Assembly (NCBI GenBank): GCA_016871595.1
Contig: VHCY01000008.1
Location: 1 to 48,901 of the forward strand
Reading direction: 5' to 3'
Source: Verrucomicrobiota bacterium
Lineage (GTDB): Bacteria > Verrucomicrobiota > Verrucomicrobiia > Opitutales > Opitutaceae
DNA length: 48,901 bases
A program made the position numbers and the translations under genes. The notes beneath the pieces were generated by a model that worked only from the letters and a program-made list of their open reading frames with translations, searched no databases and had not been told where the DNA came from. Position 1 is the stretch's first letter. Every line of letters starts with the position of its first letter. Shown in pieces: positions 15,896-24,235 of the stretch.

Positions 15896-16372
15896 TCAAG
15901 CCGGCGGGGCCGAAGCCTGCCTGCGCACCTGGCGCAGCGCCTCGTAGCACGCCACTCCGGCCGCCGTGCTCAGGTTCAGCGAACGGACCTCCGGGTGCGG
16001 CTGGGGCAGCGTCAGCCGGCTTTCCGCCAACTCCGCGTGCAGCCAATCCGGCGCCCCCGCGCTCTCGCGGCCGAACACGAGCCCGTCCCCGTCCTGGAAG
16101 GCGGCGTCCCAGAAGACCCGCTCCCCGCGCGTGGTGAACAGCCAGAGGCGCGCCGGCCCGTCAGGGCTGGCCCGGAAAGCCGCCCAATCCCGGTGTTCAC
16201 GGACATCGAGGTGGCGCCAGTAATCCATTCCCGCCCGCCTCAGGTTACGGTCGTTGATCACGAACCCAAGCGGATGGATCAGGTGGAGCCGGGTGCGGGT
16301 GACGGCGCACATCCGGCCGATATTGCCCGTGTTGGGCGCGATCTCCGGCTGGAAGAGGACGACGTGCAGCAT
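15896..16372 (-). CDS. trmL: tRNA (cytidine/uridine-34-2'-O)-methyltransferase, TrmL type
   Basis: A 158-aa SPOUT methyltransferase of normal TrmL length. It has all three conserved motifs: 'PEIAPNTGNIGRMCAVT' near the N-terminus, 'DGLVFGRESAGAPDWL' in the middle and 'RSLNLSTAAGVACYEALRQV' near the C-terminus, which forms the trefoil knot that binds S-adenosylmethionine. TrmL methylates the wobble ribose of tRNA-Leu isoacceptors. It lies 9 bases downstream of smpB and is likely co-transcribed with it. Confidence 0.92.
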   Translation of the reverse strand: MLHVVLFQPEIAPNTGNIGRMCAVTRTRLHLIHPLGFVINDRNLRRAGMDYWRHLDVREHRDWAAFRASPDGPARLWLFTTRGERVFWDAAFQDGDGLVFGRESAGAPDWLHAELAESRLTLPQPHPEVRSLNLSTAAGVACYEALRQVRRQASAPPA

Positions 16373-16381
16373 CCCGCGCCC

Positions 16382-16861
16382 TCAGCGGCGGCGCTTGAGC
16401 GCGGCCTCGACCTCCCGCTGGTGCGCGCGGGCCCGCAGGTCCTCCCGCCGGTCGAACTGCTTCTTGCCCGTGCACAGGGCGACCTCGACTTTCACCAGCG
16501 CGTCCTTGAGATAAATCCGCAGCGGCACGACCGACCGCCCGCCACCCGTCTCCAAGGCGACCCGGATCCGCTCCAGTTGCCGACGGTGGAGCAGCAGTTT
16601 CCGGATCCGTTTGGCGTCGTGGTTGTGGATGTTGCCGAACGCGTACTGCTCGATGTGCGCGTTGTGCAGCCACAGCTCGCCCTTCTCCACCCGCGCGAAC
16701 GCGTCGCTGATCTGCGCCCGCCCGGCCCGGATTGATTTCACCTCGGTCCCACGCAACTGGATCCCCGCCTCGAAGCGCTCGTCGACGGAGTAATCCCGCA
16801 GCGCCTTCGCGTTGCGAATTTCGGTGAAGCGCGGGGCGCCGGATGCTTTGGACGCGGCCAT
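16382..16861 (-). CDS. smpB: SsrA-binding protein SmpB
   Basis: A 159-aa SmpB of standard length. Conserved features: 'IRNAKALRDYSVDERFEAGI', 'QLRGTEVKSIRAGRAQISDA', 'WLHNAHIEQYAFGN' and 'LKDALVKVEVALCTGKKQFD', ending in a basic helical tail (RRR). SmpB binds tmRNA and brings it to stalled ribosomes. No tmRNA gene is visible in this window. Confidence 0.97.
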   Translation of the reverse strand: MAASKASGAPRFTEIRNAKALRDYSVDERFEAGIQLRGTEVKSIRAGRAQISDAFARVEKGELWLHNAHIEQYAFGNIHNHDAKRIRKLLLHRRQLERIRVALETGGGRSVVPLRIYLKDALVKVEVALCTGKKQFDRREDLRARAHQREVEAALKRRR

Positions 16862-16891
16862 CGGGAGCGGAGTTCAGCCGCGGGCAGTTTG

Positions 16892-16923
16892 AAAAAAAAG
16901 CGGCGCCGACAAGGTCGCGCCGC
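16892..16923 (-). terminator. Rho-independent terminator after rpoZ
   Basis: Read on the minus strand, GCGGCGCGAC-CTT-GTCGGCGCCGC forms a 10-bp stem with one bulged G, followed by eight T residues (complement of 16892-16899). It lies 26 bases past the rpoZ stop codon and separates rpoZ from smpB-trmL. Confidence 0.9.
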
Positions 16924-16948
16924 CAAGGGATGAGGCTCGGGGGGAGCG

Positions 16949-17146
16949 TCAGGGCGCCAGCTCGAAACTAATCTTACCTTCGATGACCTCGCGCAGCGCG
17001 ACATCCTCGGGGGAGAGCTTCTCGAGCGACTCGACCAAAGGGCGATTGCCCCGCTTGAGCTGCTTCACGCGGCGGGATACCACGTTGATGAGCACGTTCG
17101 GATCCGGGATGGATTTGACGGCTTCCTTGATGTAATCGTCGCGCAT
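16949..17146 (-). CDS. rpoZ: RNA polymerase omega subunit
   Basis: A 65-aa protein ('MRDDYIKEAVKSIPDPNVLI', 'NVVSRRVKQLKRGNRPLVES', 'DVALREVIEGKISFE'). It matches the omega core: the 'NVVSRRVKQL' helix and the 'ALREVIEGKI' segment that wraps the beta-prime C-terminus. It is shorter than the roughly 90 aa of E. coli omega, as in many phyla. It has its own downstream terminator, and the upstream 90 bases contain 'AAGGAGG'-like purines before other elements. Confidence 0.88.
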   Translation of the reverse strand: MRDDYIKEAVKSIPDPNVLINVVSRRVKQLKRGNRPLVESLEKLSPEDVALREVIEGKISFELAP

Positions 17147-17236
17147 AGGGAAAGGAGGAACCAGACTCGGGAACCAGTGAAGGCAGCACCGTACCCAGGG
17201 AGGGTCAAGGGCGAATTCCCCGGGCCACGCCTCCGC

Positions 17237-17782
17237 TCAGGTTTCGCGCAGGCTGAGGTCAACCACCAGGTCCGCCGCGATCCGCTCCAAGTCCGCCCGC
17301 AGCGCTGGTGGATGGACCGTGGCGGGCACCCGAATACTAACACGGGCCTGGAAAAGCATGCCACCGCCCATCGGGGCGCTTTCCCGGGCGGACGAGAACT
17401 CCTCCACGTTGACTCCATGGCGCGCGAACACCGCGGACACCGCCCGCACGATTCCTGGGCGGTCGTGTCCGACCAACTCCACCACCGCGAGCCTCCCGCT
17501 CCCCGAGACGGCGGACGCGGTGGCCGGGGCCTCCACCGGCTGTTCCGCCTGCACCACCACGGAGAGGCCTTCCGCGCCCAGACCCGCCAAAGCGGCCTCC
17601 AAGGCCAATCGGCTCCCCCCGGGCACCTCGACGCGTACCAGTCCCGCGAATCGGCCGCCCAGTCGACACATCCGGCTCTCCAGCCAGTTGCCACCGTGGT
17701 CCGCCACCCGCTTGGCCACCGCCTCCACCAGTCCGGGCCGGTCAGCCCCGATCAGGGTCATCACCAGGGTTTCGATCATCAT
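17237..17782 (-). CDS. Tandem ACT-domain protein, GcvR-like
   Basis: A 181-aa protein made of two ACT domains: the first at about 3-75 ('LVMTLIGADRPGLVEAVAKR', 'GGNWLESRMCRLGGRFAGLV'), the second at about 92-175 ('LAVVELVGHDRPGIVRAVSA', 'HGVNVEEFSSARESAPMGGG'). This is the architecture of the glycine cleavage regulator GcvR, which senses amino acids and modulates a partner protein. No gcv gene is nearby, so the exact role is not shown. It lies 21 bases downstream of the HNH gene. Confidence 0.85.
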   Translation of the reverse strand: MMIETLVMTLIGADRPGLVEAVAKRVADHGGNWLESRMCRLGGRFAGLVRVEVPGGSRLALEAALAGLGAEGLSVVVQAEQPVEAPATASAVSGSGRLAVVELVGHDRPGIVRAVSAVFARHGVNVEEFSSARESAPMGGGMLFQARVSIRVPATVHPPALRADLERIAADLVVDLSLRET

Positions 17783-17803
17783 CGTGCCGGTCCGGGCTGC
17801 CCC

Positions 17804-18421
17804 TCACTCCTCGAGTTCAACGTTCCAGTAAGCGACGTCGAGGAAGTCGCGCCACTGCTCCCGCCGCCGGCCGCCGAGGGCGAGCGAGATGACCGGCCGC
17901 CACTTCGGCCGCACCGGGCGGCGAATGAGCCGCATCCCCGCCTCGTGCGGGAGCCGGTTGGCCTTGCGGGTGTTGCACTTGATGCAGGAGCAGACGATGT
18001 TCTCCCACGTCGTCCGCCCACCTTGGTCGCGCGGGATCACGTGGTCCAAGTTGAGCTGCTCCCGGGGCAAAATGCGCGAGCAGTACTGGCAGGTGTCCTT
18101 ATCCCGCTCGAAAACGTTGCTCCGCGTCAGCTTCAATTCCTTGCACGGCAGCTGGTCGAACACCGTCAGCAGGATGACCTTTGGCAGCAGGATGAGCCGG
18201 TGCGGGGTGCGCACCGCCTCCTGCGGGAGGACCGGGGGGTTCGACGCGGAGAAGTCGATCCAATCCAGCATCGAAAAGGTACGGTAATCGTCCTCCTGCT
18301 GCAGCACCACCTGCGCCTGACCGCGGGCCAGCAGACCGAAAGCGCGACGGGCGGCGACAATGTTGATCGCCTGCCAGAGGCGGTTCAACACCAGCACGGG
18401 CTGCTCGAGCGCGACGTCCAT
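17804..18421 (-). CDS. HNH endonuclease family protein
   Basis: A 205-aa protein. The N-terminal part ('VLVLNRLWQAINIVAARRAF') and the HNH core at about 110-160 match a widespread chromosomal HNH family. The core has two zinc-binding Cys pairs ('CQYCSRIL' and 'CSCIKCNTRKANR') and the catalytic 'LNLDHVIPRDQGGRTTWENI'. The family's biological role is unclear; single-copy chromosomal members are usually not linked to mobile elements. It is probably co-transcribed with the downstream ACT-domain gene. Confidence 0.88.
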   Translation of the reverse strand: MDVALEQPVLVLNRLWQAINIVAARRAFGLLARGQAQVVLQQEDDYRTFSMLDWIDFSASNPPVLPQEAVRTPHRLILLPKVILLTVFDQLPCKELKLTRSNVFERDKDTCQYCSRILPREQLNLDHVIPRDQGGRTTWENIVCSCIKCNTRKANRLPHEAGMRLIRRPVRPKWRPVISLALGGRRREQWRDFLDVAYWNVELEE

Positions 18422-18549
18422 TCCAGACGACGGCGTAGCGACGCGCTGCCCCGGCTGTCAAGGCACGCCCGCAGGCCCCGGACGCAAAACACCTCCGGCG
18501 CCTCGTGGGTTGCGGCCTATCCTCGCTGCGCCCCATCGCCACAACGCGA

Positions 18550-19308
18550 TCAAAGAGCTCGCACCGCCGGGATCCAAGACCGGAAAACGGTCCGATCCAC
18601 GGCGGGGCCCTCATGCCACAAGGCGCCGCCGCATCGAGTCAGCAGCACGAGAGCAAGGGGAATCCCCAACCCGGCCCCCCCACGACCACGGGCGTTTTGA
18701 CCCTGAAAGAATGGCTCCCCGAGCCGCCCCGCCTCCTCGGCCGAGAGCCCGGCCCCGGCCGTCTCCACCTCGAGTTCCAGGCCGCCGTCGCGCGCGCGGA
18801 GCCGCAGGGCGGGCCGCGTCCCCGGTTCCGCGAACCGGGCCACGTTGGCAAACAGGCAGGGCCACGCGTCGTCCGCGGCCCGGCGGGGTAGGACCCAGTG
18901 TTCGCCCGGCTTGCCGCCAGCCTGCCAGGTCCAATCCGCCACCTCCTCCCCCACCCCGGCCCGGACGGCGAGCGCTTCCAGCCACGGACGCAGTTCCACC
19001 GTCTCCCGCAGCGCCGGATGCGCGTCCCCGAGGGCGCGTTCCAACTGCTCGACCTGCTCGACCGCGCGGCGCATCGCCTCAATCGAGCGATCGCACGTCG
19101 CCAGCCACTTCCGCTCCCGCTCCGCCGTCAGGTCGATGCCGTGCCGCGACAGGAGGTACGAGGCGCTCTGCAGCGACGCGATGTGGTTCTTCAGCTCGTG
19201 CGCCAATTGCCGCTGGAAATCAGATGGAACGGCCAGTCCAACGCCTGCCACTCCCGGGGTCGCGGGCGCGACCGGACGGAAACCGCGGAGGGCGAGGGGC
19301 GTGGGCAT
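18550..19308 (-). CDS. Histidine kinase lacking the canonical ATP-lid Asp
   Basis: A 252-aa soluble kinase without a membrane segment or sensor domain. H-box: 'RQLAHELKNHIASLQSASYL'. A helical dimerisation region extends to about residue 105. The HATPase-like domain has a weak N box ('WPCLFANVARFAEPGTRP'), a G1 position reading 'VETAGAGLS' where V-x-D-x-G-x-G is usual, an F-box 'LGEPFFQG' and a G2 box 'GGAGLGIPLALVLL'. Thr in place of the adenine-binding Asp suggests altered ATP binding. The ATG at 19308 is chosen; a TTG at 19347 would add 13 residues. It lies 128 bases downstream of a response regulator gene and is its likely partner. Confidence 0.75.
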   Translation of the reverse strand: MPTPLALRGFRPVAPATPGVAGVGLAVPSDFQRQLAHELKNHIASLQSASYLLSRHGIDLTAERERKWLATCDRSIEAMRRAVEQVEQLERALGDAHPALRETVELRPWLEALAVRAGVGEEVADWTWQAGGKPGEHWVLPRRAADDAWPCLFANVARFAEPGTRPALRLRARDGGLELEVETAGAGLSAEEAGRLGEPFFQGQNARGRGGAGLGIPLALVLLTRCGGALWHEGPAVDRTVFRSWIPAVRAL

Positions 19309-19436
19309 GGGAGGAGTCAAACGTCGGGGAAGGGCGGGCGCGAACAACCGTTGCGGCGGGAGCTACCTAGGAAAGACGGTGGAAATCCGAAGGCCCTGCA
19401 GCCGGGATCCGACCCTGCCTCAGGCGCGCGCGCCCA

Positions 19437-20318
19437 TCATTCGGGACGACGGCCCTCGCCGGCGCGGGCTGCCGCCTCGCTCGCCTCCGCCCCGGCTCGG
19501 TGCAGTCCGACAAGACCGATTTCGAAGGCATAGCGCACGAGGTCCTGCGCGTTGCGGGCGTCCGCACGCTCCATCAGGCTCTGGCGCGTACGGTACACCT
19601 TCTGATCCGCAAGCTTCATCTCCTTCGCGATGTCCTTGATGGAGTAACCTCCGGCCAGCAACTCCAGCACACGAAACTCCGTGGGCTCCAGCTTCAGCAT
19701 TCCGCCGGGGCCGCTCCGCATCAGCGAGGACATCAGGCGGCTGGCCCCTTGGCTGAAATAAATCCCGCCTTCGCTCACACGTTGCAACCCCACCTTGAGC
19801 TCCTCGATCGAGTCCCCCTTGTCGACATAACCGGCCGCCCCGTGGGCCAGCGCGAGTTGCAGAGAGTGCACCGTGGTCGTCCCCGAATAGATGATGACGC
19901 GAGGCGGCACCGGCAGGGCGCGCAGCTTTTGCAGCGCATTGATGCCCCCGATCCCCGGGATCATCAAGTCCAGCACGACCAGATCGACCTCGCCCCGCTG
20001 GGAGGCTTCCCAAGCCGGGGCCTTCCCCGCGCTCACGCCGACCACCTTGAAACCCGGGATGAGGTTAATGAAAGCCTCCAACAATTGGCGCACCGAGATG
20101 TGATCCTCAACGATCCAGATCCGGCGCGGCGTCTCCGCCCCGGCCGGAGCGGACGCACTGCCCGCCGCCCGCGCGGCATCCTCGATCGGTTGGGGATCAT
20201 CCCAGTAAAACCCCAGAGAGGCAATAAATACATTACCTTGCAACCACGGATTGCGCGGAAAAGCCGGGGGTTTCCCGCCAAAATGAAAAACGACACTCCG
20301 CCGATGCCGTATGCTCAA
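19437..20318 (-). CDS. NarL/LuxR-family response regulator
   Basis: The receiver domain begins at about residue 66 ('RRIWIVEDHISVRQLLEAFI'), with the phospho-acceptor Asp in 'DLVVLDLMIPGIGG', Thr in 'VIIYSGTTTV' and Lys in 'GYVDKGDS'. A LuxR-type HTH is near the C-terminus ('KLEPTEFRVLELLAGGYSIK', 'DIAKEMKLADQKVYRTRQSL'). The start is unclear: the frame opens with TTG at 20318, but the first 45 codons are AT-rich, resemble promoter DNA (TTGCAA...TATTTAT on the minus strand) and could be untranslated. A TTG at 20243 is the other option. It pairs with the downstream histidine kinase. Confidence 0.8.
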   Translation of the reverse strand: MSIRHRRSVVFHFGGKPPAFPRNPWLQGNVFIASLGFYWDDPQPIEDAARAAGSASAPAGAETPRRIWIVEDHISVRQLLEAFINLIPGFKVVGVSAGKAPAWEASQRGEVDLVVLDLMIPGIGGINALQKLRALPVPPRVIIYSGTTTVHSLQLALAHGAAGYVDKGDSIEELKVGLQRVSEGGIYFSQGASRLMSSLMRSGPGGMLKLEPTEFRVLELLAGGYSIKDIAKEMKLADQKVYRTRQSLMERADARNAQDLVRYAFEIGLVGLHRAGAEASEAAARAGEGRRPE

Positions 20319-20525
20319 AGGCTCAAGACCTTTTTAGGTTAAGGTGGGCGCCATCCCCGGGTCTTCTGTCTTCCGATTTACGGCCTGACATCCCTCCCGT
20401 GGACTTAAGGCTCCCGATGGAATCCTAAGGCAACGAGCTGTTATTGAAAGCACCTCGCACACCGCAGAGTGTCTCCGCGGACCCTACTCCCCCCACCCTC
20501 GTGGTCAACGGCGAACTCCGGCCGA

Positions 20526-20987
20526 TCAGTTGGCCAGGATATTGTCGCCGAGATGTTGCAGGATCAGCTCCTGCACGGTCGCGAGGAACAGGAAACACGC
20601 CATCGCCTTGTGGCCACCGGGCCCGAACGGCCCCGCCTCCACGTCGCCACTCTCCAGGGCGTCGTCCCCCCACGCCCGCAGGTACGATTCCCGGAGGCGC
20701 AGGCGGAGGACCGCACACGCGCGCAAGATAACCTCTGCGTTCTCGGCGTCGAAGGCCACGACTCCCTCGCGGAAAAAGACCTCGTCGAATAACGCCAGCA
20801 GGGCGCGCACCTCGGTGGCCTCCGCGGCCGCCAGTTCCCCGAGCCAGGCGCCCCGGAGATCCGGATCGGCGTCCGGGGGTACCATAGCCCCGGGGGCCGC
20901 GACCGGGGGCGTTTCGCCGAGCGCCCGGATCACGTCGAGGAGGGGCGCCACCACGGCCACCGCCAATTTGACCTCAATGCGCTTCAT
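20526..20987 (-). CDS. Helical protein coupled to clpS, possibly DUF2017-like
   Basis: A 153-aa acidic, mostly helical protein ('LGELAAAEATEVRALLALFD', 'AEVILRACAVLRLRLRESYL', 'CFLFLATVQELILQHL'). The start codon lies inside the end of clpS (14-base overlap), so translation is coupled. In Actinobacteria clpS is commonly followed by a DUF2017 gene; the size and helical pattern here are compatible, but I cannot confirm homology by eye. The tight link suggests a role in ClpS/ClpAP protein turnover. Confidence 0.65.
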   Translation of the reverse strand: MKRIEVKLAVAVVAPLLDVIRALGETPPVAAPGAMVPPDADPDLRGAWLGELAAAEATEVRALLALFDEVFFREGVVAFDAENAEVILRACAVLRLRLRESYLRAWGDDALESGDVEAGPFGPGGHKAMACFLFLATVQELILQHLGDNILAN

Positions 20988-21279
20988 CGGCTTCGACGAC
21001 CGCGGAAAGGTGCCATTCCTGCAACGTGAAAGCGTAGGCCTCGGCCTTTTCCCGCAGCCCCGTCCAAACCACCGAACGTCCCTGCTCGTGAACCTCCAGC
21101 ATCTTTCGGCGCGCCGTGGCCTCATCGAAGCCCAGCACCTTCCGAAATACGAGGACGACGTAGGACATCAGGTTCACCGGATCGTTGAGCACAACCACGC
21201 GCCAGCGACCCACGGTTGCGACCCGCTGGACCTCTTCGGGCAACACCTGGATCTTACCGCCGCTCACAGCCCCGGGCAT
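20974..21279 (-). CDS. clpS: ATP-dependent Clp protease adaptor ClpS
   Basis: A 101-aa ClpS of normal size. The conserved core is clear: 'WRVVVLNDPVNLMSYVVLVF', 'RKVLGFDEATARRKMLEVHE', 'QGRSVVWTGLREKAEAYAFT'. The N-D-P motif and the following hydrophobic residues form the pocket that binds destabilising N-terminal residues and hands N-degron substrates to ClpA. No clpA gene is visible in this window. A downstream helical protein overlaps its end. Confidence 0.95.
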   Translation of the reverse strand: MPGAVSGGKIQVLPEEVQRVATVGRWRVVVLNDPVNLMSYVVLVFRKVLGFDEATARRKMLEVHEQGRSVVWTGLREKAEAYAFTLQEWHLSAVVEADEAH

Positions 21280-21393
21280 CCGTCCCGCCTCAACCCGGCC
21301 ATTAGAAGCTTCGCCCGACAGGACGGCTTAAGAAACTCCCTTGAGCACAAACTAATTCTCAGGTTAATCACTTGGGGAGAATGAGTTGCGCTA

Positions 21394-21470
21394 TGGTGGA
21401 CCCTACTGGACTCGAACCAGTGACCTTTTCCATGTCAAGGAAACGCTCTAACCAACTGAGCTAAGGGTCC
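21394..21470 (-). tRNA. tRNA-Val (GAC)
   Basis: Read on the minus strand: acceptor GGACCCT pairs with AGGGTCC, followed by A and an encoded CCA. The D-arm is GCTC-AGTTGGTTA-GAGC, the anticodon stem TTTCC/GGAAA encloses loop TTGACAT with anticodon GAC, and the T-arm contains GGTTCGAGTCC. All arms are intact and the tRNA is 77 bases with CCA. It lies between ribF and clpS on the same strand. Confidence 0.96.
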
Positions 21471-21533
21471 GCACCGGAAGGAGAGTTAGGAAACAGTCTC
21501 GGCCCGCGGTAGCGCAAGGAAAAACCTCGGCGC

Positions 21534-22478
21534 TCACGCGGGCGGGAGCCCCAGCACCGCCCGCGCCGCAGCGCAGTCCTGCTGGATCTGCGCCCGCAGC
21601 GCGGCAACGTTCGGAAACGCCTGCTCCGGCCGTAGAAAACGCTCCCAATCCACGCTGAGCACCTTCCCATCGGTCCACGGGCAGTCCCCGAACACATGCA
21701 CCTCCAAACGGGGCTCCGTCGCCTGCTCCACCGTCGGGCGCAGGCCATAGTTGGCCACCCCGGGTCGAGTCCGTCCGTTGGCGTCGCTCACCCGGACCGC
21801 ATAGACGCCGAACCGGGGCGCCGCCGGCGGCGACCAGATCAGGTTCAGAGTCGGAAACCCCAACGTGCGCCCCAACCGCTTGCCGGTCATCACGAGCCCC
21901 TGGGAGGCATAGGGACGACCCAGCATACCGGCGACTGCCGCCATCTCCCCGGCAGCCAGCAGCGTCCGGATCCGGGTGCTGCTCACCGGCGCGCCCTGCC
22001 AGAGCACGGGCGGCGCCACGACCACGGCGATCCCTGCTTCCCGGCCGGTTTGCGCTAGCAAAGCCGCGTCGCCCCGGCGGCCGCGGCCGAAACGGAAGTT
22101 CTCGCCCACGTACAGGCCCGCCAGGCCCGGCAGCCGCGCTCGCAGCCACGACACGAATTGCCCCGCCTCAACCTCCCCGATCTCGGCGGAAAAAGGCTCC
22201 GTCAGGATCAGCTGCACCCCCAACCCCCGGAGCACCTCCGCCTTAGCCGCCGGATCCTGCATCACCCGGGTCGGCGCCGCGGGACGCAGCACGACACTCG
22301 GATGCGGCCAGAAGGTCAGCACGCCCGCGGTCCCCCCGTAGGCGCGCACTGCGGCCACCGCGCGCTGGATGACGGCCTGATGCCCCCGATGGACCCCATC
22401 GAACATCCCCACCGCTAGGTGCAGCGGAGCCGAATGGGGAGGCACCGCAGCCAGGGAGGCGAGCGCTTCCGGCGGCAT
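21534..22478 (-). CDS. ribF: Bifunctional riboflavin kinase / FAD synthetase
   Basis: A 314-aa RibF of normal length. The N-terminal FMN adenylyltransferase domain has 'AVGMFDGVHRGHQAVIQRAV' and 'SSTRIRTLLAAGEMAAVAGM'. The C-terminal riboflavin kinase domain has 'GKRLGRTLGFPTLNL' and 'GVYAVRV...GVANYGLRPTV'. It makes FMN and FAD from riboflavin. I prefer the ATG at 22478 (MPPEALA) to a TTG two codons earlier. It ends the nusA-infB-rbfA-nrnA-truB-ribF gene string. Confidence 0.95.
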   Translation of the reverse strand: MPPEALASLAAVPPHSAPLHLAVGMFDGVHRGHQAVIQRAVAAVRAYGGTAGVLTFWPHPSVVLRPAAPTRVMQDPAAKAEVLRGLGVQLILTEPFSAEIGEVEAGQFVSWLRARLPGLAGLYVGENFRFGRGRRGDAALLAQTGREAGIAVVVAPPVLWQGAPVSSTRIRTLLAAGEMAAVAGMLGRPYASQGLVMTGKRLGRTLGFPTLNLIWSPPAAPRFGVYAVRVSDANGRTRPGVANYGLRPTVEQATEPRLEVHVFGDCPWTDGKVLSVDWERFLRPEQAFPNVAALRAQIQQDCAAARAVLGLPPA

Positions 22479-22493
22479 AACCAAAGGCCCCGC

Positions 22494-23219
22494 TTAGAGC
22501 GCCACCGGGGGCACCGCCGCGGCCACGGGGATCAGCCGCCGCTCGATCTCGGGCAGGGTCAGGGCGTTGATCTGGTCCAGGGTCAACGCCTGCGCCACCC
22601 CGAACTGTCCCGCGCCGGTCCGGCGCAACGCCGCCAGATGGGCCCCACAGCCGAGGCGGTTGCCCAGGTCGTGGGCCAGGGTGCGGACGTACGTGCCCTT
22701 GGTGCACTTCAGGCGGAAGTCGAACCGCGGCAGGGCGCACCCGGTGAGGGTCCATTCCATCAAACGGATGAAACGCGGCTCGCGCTCCACCTCCTGGCCC
22801 TTGCGCGCGCTCTTGTACAGGGGCACGCCATCGATCTTCACCGCGGAATACATCGGCGGGGTCTGGTACTGGTCCCCGAGGAAGCCGTTCATCGCGGTCT
22901 GGATCTCGCCCGCGTTCAGGGGCGGCACGGGCCGGGTCTCCATCTCCTCGCCCTCCGCATCCTGGGTGTCGGTCGTCTTGCCCAGCTCCACGCTCCCCTC
23001 GTACTCCTTGTCGACGCCCATCAGGTACTGGGACACCCGGGTGGCCTTGCCCACGAGGATGACCAGCAGGCCGGTGGCCATCGGGTCGAGGGTGCCCGCG
23101 TGGCCGATGCGCTTCATCCGCAGCTTGCCGCGCAGGCGGGCCACGACGTCGTGGGAGGTGTGGTCCCCGGGTTTGTCGACCAGGAGGATCCCCTCCATTT
23201 CCTTGGCGGGCAGCAGCAT
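22494..23219 (-). CDS. truB: tRNA pseudouridine-55 synthase
   Basis: A 241-aa TruB. It has '[20 protein letters not shown]', the catalytic Asp in '[20 protein letters not shown]', the '[20 protein letters not shown]' segment and '[20 protein letters not shown]' near the C-terminus. It forms pseudouridine at position 55 in the T-loop of tRNAs. It lies 3 bases after nrnA and 15 bases before ribF. Confidence 0.97.
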   Translation of the reverse strand: MLLPAKEMEGILLVDKPGDHTSHDVVARLRGKLRMKRIGHAGTLDPMATGLLVILVGKATRVSQYLMGVDKEYEGSVELGKTTDTQDAEGEEMETRPVPPLNAGEIQTAMNGFLGDQYQTPPMYSAVKIDGVPLYKSARKGQEVEREPRFIRLMEWTLTGCALPRFDFRLKCTKGTYVRTLAHDLGNRLGCGAHLAALRRTGAGQFGVAQALTLDQINALTLPEIERRLIPVAAAVPPVAL

Positions 23220-23222
23220 GAT

Positions 23223-24233
23223 TCAGCGGGAGGGCGCGGGCGACGTCGACAGGCGCTCGGCCATCGCGGCCAGCAGTTGCGCCTCAAAGTCCGCGGGGGC
23301 CGACGGCAGGCTGAGCCCGGCCGCGCAGGCGTGGCCGCCCCCCTTGAAGCGCGCCGCCACCAGGTCCACCCGCAGGGACGGCTCCTTGGCCCGCAGGCTG
23401 GCCTTTGCCGTGCCATCCTGGCGCCATTCGACCAGCGCGCCAATCTCGACCCCGTCAATGCACCGGGCGTAGTCGACCAGACCCTCTGTATCCTCGGAGC
23501 TGGACCCGGTCTCCTCAAAGATGCCCGCCGGCAGCACCCCGAGGCAGAGCCGGCCGCCCGCCTCCAGCCGCAGCGAGGCCAGGAACCGCTGGAGCAACCG
23601 CAGCTTGCCCGGGGTTTCCCGCTCGTAGAGCTCGAACCCCGCCTCGGCCGGGGACGCCCCCCGGGCGACCAACTCCCCCGCCAAGATGAAGCAGCGCCGG
23701 GTGGTCGCCTGAAAGCGGAACTGACCCGTGTCCGTCAGGATCCCGGCATAGAGGGCCCGCGCGGTCGCGGCATCGACCGGCAGCCCCGCGTCGAAAAAGA
23801 GTCCGGCGAGGATCTCACAGGTCGCCGCGGAAGTGCGTTCAATGAGATCCACCTCGCCGAAGCCGGCATTCGAGAGGTGATGGTCGATCACGCCGACCGG
23901 GCGCGAGTAATGGGCCTTGAGCCGCTCGCCCCCGCGGGCGTGGTCCGCGCAATCCACGAAGATCGCCGCGCGCGCCACGGGGTCGCGGAGGGCGTCGTCC
24001 GTCCGGCGGAACTCCATCCCGCCCGTCAGGTACTGCAGGCGCCGGGGAACGGGGTCCGGGTTCACGCAGATGACGTCCTGCCCGCGGGCCGCCAGCACCC
24101 GGGCGAGGGCCACCTGGGAGCCGATGCAGTCCCCATCGGGCCGCGCGTGCCCGCAGACGGCGACGGGCCGGCCGGCCACTCGGTCCAGCAGCCGGGTGAA
24201 GGCCGGCCGCAACTCCGGGAAAAAGGCTTCCAT
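23223..24233 (-). CDS. nrnA: DHH-family oligoribonuclease / pAp phosphatase (NrnA-like)
   Basis: A 336-aa DHH/DHHA1 phosphoesterase. Metal-binding motifs are 'VCGHARPDGDCIGSQVALAR', 'FVDCADHARGG', 'VGVIDHHLSNAGFG', and a C-terminal DHHA1 'FKGGGHACAAGLSLPSAP'. NrnA proteins degrade nanoRNAs and hydrolyse 3'-phosphoadenosine 5'-phosphate. The ATG at 24233 follows an AAGGAG sequence, which decides the start; the frame extends further upstream without signal. It lies between rbfA and truB, a common position for this gene outside Proteobacteria. Confidence 0.92.
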   Translation of the reverse strand: MEAFFPELRPAFTRLLDRVAGRPVAVCGHARPDGDCIGSQVALARVLAARGQDVICVNPDPVPRRLQYLTGGMEFRRTDDALRDPVARAAIFVDCADHARGGERLKAHYSRPVGVIDHHLSNAGFGEVDLIERTSAATCEILAGLFFDAGLPVDAATARALYAGILTDTGQFRFQATTRRCFILAGELVARGASPAEAGFELYERETPGKLRLLQRFLASLRLEAGGRLCLGVLPAGIFEETGSSSEDTEGLVDYARCIDGVEIGALVEWRQDGTAKASLRAKEPSLRVDLVAARFKGGGHACAAGLSLPSAPADFEAQLLAAMAERLSTSPAPSR

Positions 24234-24235
24234 CG

